From Pediococcus sp. (GTDB taxonomy: Bacteria > Bacillota > Bacilli > Lactobacillales > Lactobacillaceae), in assembly GCA_022712335.1 (NCBI GenBank), contig JALAGR010000023.1:1-9107 (forward strand): 9,107 nt of DNA, written 5' to 3'. The notes below the pieces were generated by a model. The model did no database searches, was not told the DNA's origin, and saw only the letters and a list, made by a program, of their open reading frames with translations. The translations under genes and the position numbers were made by a program. Each line of letters starts with the position of its first letter. Position 1 is the stretch's first letter. This document shows, in pieces, positions 8,723 to 9,107 of this stretch.

Positions 8723-8830
8723 GTACCCTAAAAAAGGAGAAATATCGGGGGTTATTAAACAAAATGATACCGCTAACAAAGTGATTTCTAATCTTTTACT
8801 AAGTAATTAATGTTTTTTTAAAATAAACTA
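8723..8830. other. Non-coding stretch upstream of the rRNA promoters
   Basis: No gene is supported between the lysS terminator and the first rRNA promoter. It holds the cre-like site at 8765-8778 and, at about 8800-8829, a run of A and T just upstream of the P1 -35 that resembles an UP element for RNA polymerase alpha subunits. A weak extra promoter (TTTACT 8795-8800, 18 bp, TAAAAT 8819-8824) is conceivable but not convincing. Confidence 0.6.
8765..8778. promoter_or_regulatory. cre-like site (possible CcpA operator)
   Basis: TGATACCGCTAACA fits every position of the published catabolite-response consensus TGWNANCGNTNWCA, and 12 of 14 positions of the stricter TGWAARCGYTWNCW. It lies about 95 bp upstream of the predicted P1 start. 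A role in CcpA control is inferred from sequence alone. Confidence 0.4.
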
Positions 8831-8860
8831 TTGACGAATCACGGGTAAAATTGGTATTAT
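8831..8860 (+). promoter_or_regulatory. rRNA operon promoter P1
   Basis: TTGACG (8831-8836), an 18-bp spacer and TATTAT (8855-8860) with TG plus one base before it (8852-8854). The expected start is G8867 after an AT-only discriminator (8861-8866). An AT-rich stretch sits directly upstream. Tandem arrangement with P2 is typical of Firmicute rRNA operons. Confidence 0.82.
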
Positions 8861-8925
8861 ATTTTAGCAGCGTTAGTTTGTTGCAGTCATTGAATTAGAT
8901 TTATGAAAAATTGCTAAAAAAGTTA

Positions 8926-8954
8926 TTGACAGTAATTCTTCTCGGTGATATAGT
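8926..8954 (+). promoter_or_regulatory. rRNA operon promoter P2
   Basis: A perfect TTGACA (8926-8931), a 17-bp spacer and TATAGT (8949-8954) preceded by TG plus one base (8946-8948). The expected start is G8961, after an AT-only discriminator (8955-8960). This is the strongest promoter in the window and lies 95 bp downstream of P1. Confidence 0.9.
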
Positions 8955-8960
8955 TAAATA

Positions 8961-8995
8961 GTTGTCAAAAGCGCTAACAACGTTAGCGTGACAAC
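8961..8995 (+). promoter_or_regulatory. Two-tier hairpin at the 5' end of the rRNA transcript
   Basis: GTTGTCA (8961-8967) pairs with TGACAAC (8989-8995) and CGCTAAC (8972-8978) pairs with GTTAGCG (8982-8988), all Watson-Crick, with an AAC loop and a one-sided AAAG bulge. The hairpin starts at the predicted P2 start. It also contains an imperfect cre-like sequence (8966-8979). Confidence 0.75.
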
Positions 8996-9003
8996 GAATG
9001 TAG

Positions 9004-9020
9004 ACCTTTGAAAACTGAAC
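9004..9020 (+). promoter_or_regulatory. boxA-like antitermination motif in the rRNA leader
   Basis: ACCTTTGAAAACTGAAC resembles the Bacillus/Lactobacillus rRNA leader element TGCTCTTTGAAAACTGAAC, recognised by NusB/NusE-type antitermination factors. The first half (ACC for CTC) is slightly degenerate. Confidence 0.65.
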
Positions 9021-9082
9021 AAAATTTTGACAATCAATAGTGTAGGGTCTTACAAATCGTAAGATTGTGTAAGAAAACATTA

Positions 9083-9099
9083 TGCGAAGTCAATTCGCA
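9083..9099 (+). promoter_or_regulatory. Hairpin near the 16S start
   Basis: TGCGAA (9083-9088) and TTCGCA (9094-9099) form a 6-bp perfect stem with loop GTCAA. It lies at the 3' end of the visible leader and may help pre-16S processing or folding; this role is inferred. Confidence 0.45.
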
Positions 9100-9107
9100 A
9101 AACAAAC

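Larger units (their letters stand above)
8961..9107 (+). other. 5' leader of an rRNA operon (pre-16S), cut by the window end
   Basis: The region downstream of P2 has no reading frame worth calling. It carries the conserved lactobacillar pre-16S motif around CTTTGAAAACTGAAC, hairpins at 8961-8995, 9048-9064 and 9083-9099, and no 16S start (the AGAGTTTGATCCTGGCTCAG signature is absent). The 16S gene should therefore begin soon after position 9107. Confidence 0.85.

Noticed and set aside
8764..8784. Tiny 6-codon frame starting ATGATACCG upstream of the rRNA promoters
   Set aside because: No properly spaced SD, too short to judge, and its bases coincide with the cre-like site.
8867..8884. Hairpin at the P1 start (GCAGC with GTTGC) matching the P2 one
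   Set aside because: Only 5 bp with one G-U pair and an 8-nt loop; too weak to claim as a feature.
9000..9107. Start of the 16S rRNA gene
   Set aside because: The conserved 5' signature AGAGTTTGATCCTGG is not reached; only leader sequence is present.

Overview
The window is a low-GC Firmicute chromosome segment, most probably from a member of the Lactobacillaceae; I cannot settle the genus because the 16S gene itself is not included. The evidence is gene content and order (divIC, yabR-type S1 gene, tilS, hpt, ftsH, hslO, dusB, lysS, then an rRNA operon leader). This is a condensed version of the Bacillus subtilis divIC-to-rrnW region without spoIIE, coaX, the cysK/pab/fol cluster or other insertions. 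All eight genes are on the + strand, all look intact, and they fill about 90% of the sequence. I see no mobile element, CRISPR array, tRNA or pseudogene.

Layout: (1) 13-375, divIC, a division protein, closed by a strong intrinsic terminator. (2) 485-2911, an extended -10 promoter followed by an S1-domain RNA-binding protein, tilS and hpt, tightly packed (2-nt gap, then an 11-bp overlap). (3) 2918-5126, ftsH with its own promoter whose -35 region is covered by a CtsR-type heat-shock operator, followed by a terminator hairpin. (4) hslO (Hsp33), whose SD sits 6 nt after that hairpin's T-tract. (5) dusB and lysS, each preceded by a promoter-like sequence; lysS uses a GTG start and ends in a strong terminator. 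(6) 8723-9107, a non-coding stretch with the regulatory region and 5' leader of an rRNA operon: tandem promoters, an AT-rich upstream element, a start-site hairpin, a boxA-like motif and further hairpins. The 16S gene should begin shortly beyond the window.

Functionally the segment combines translation (tRNA-Ile lysidine by TilS, dihydrouridine by DusB, Lys-tRNA charging by LysS, rRNA), protein quality control (FtsH, Hsp33), purine salvage (Hpt) and division (DivIC). The genes are conserved housekeeping genes. The more interesting signals are regulatory: the CtsR box at ftsH with extra degenerate heptads in the same helical phase, a perfect match to the catabolite-response (cre) consensus upstream of the rRNA promoters with a second imperfect copy at the P2 start site, and mutually exclusive base-pairing options in the rRNA leader. 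I found no clear new multi-gene system.
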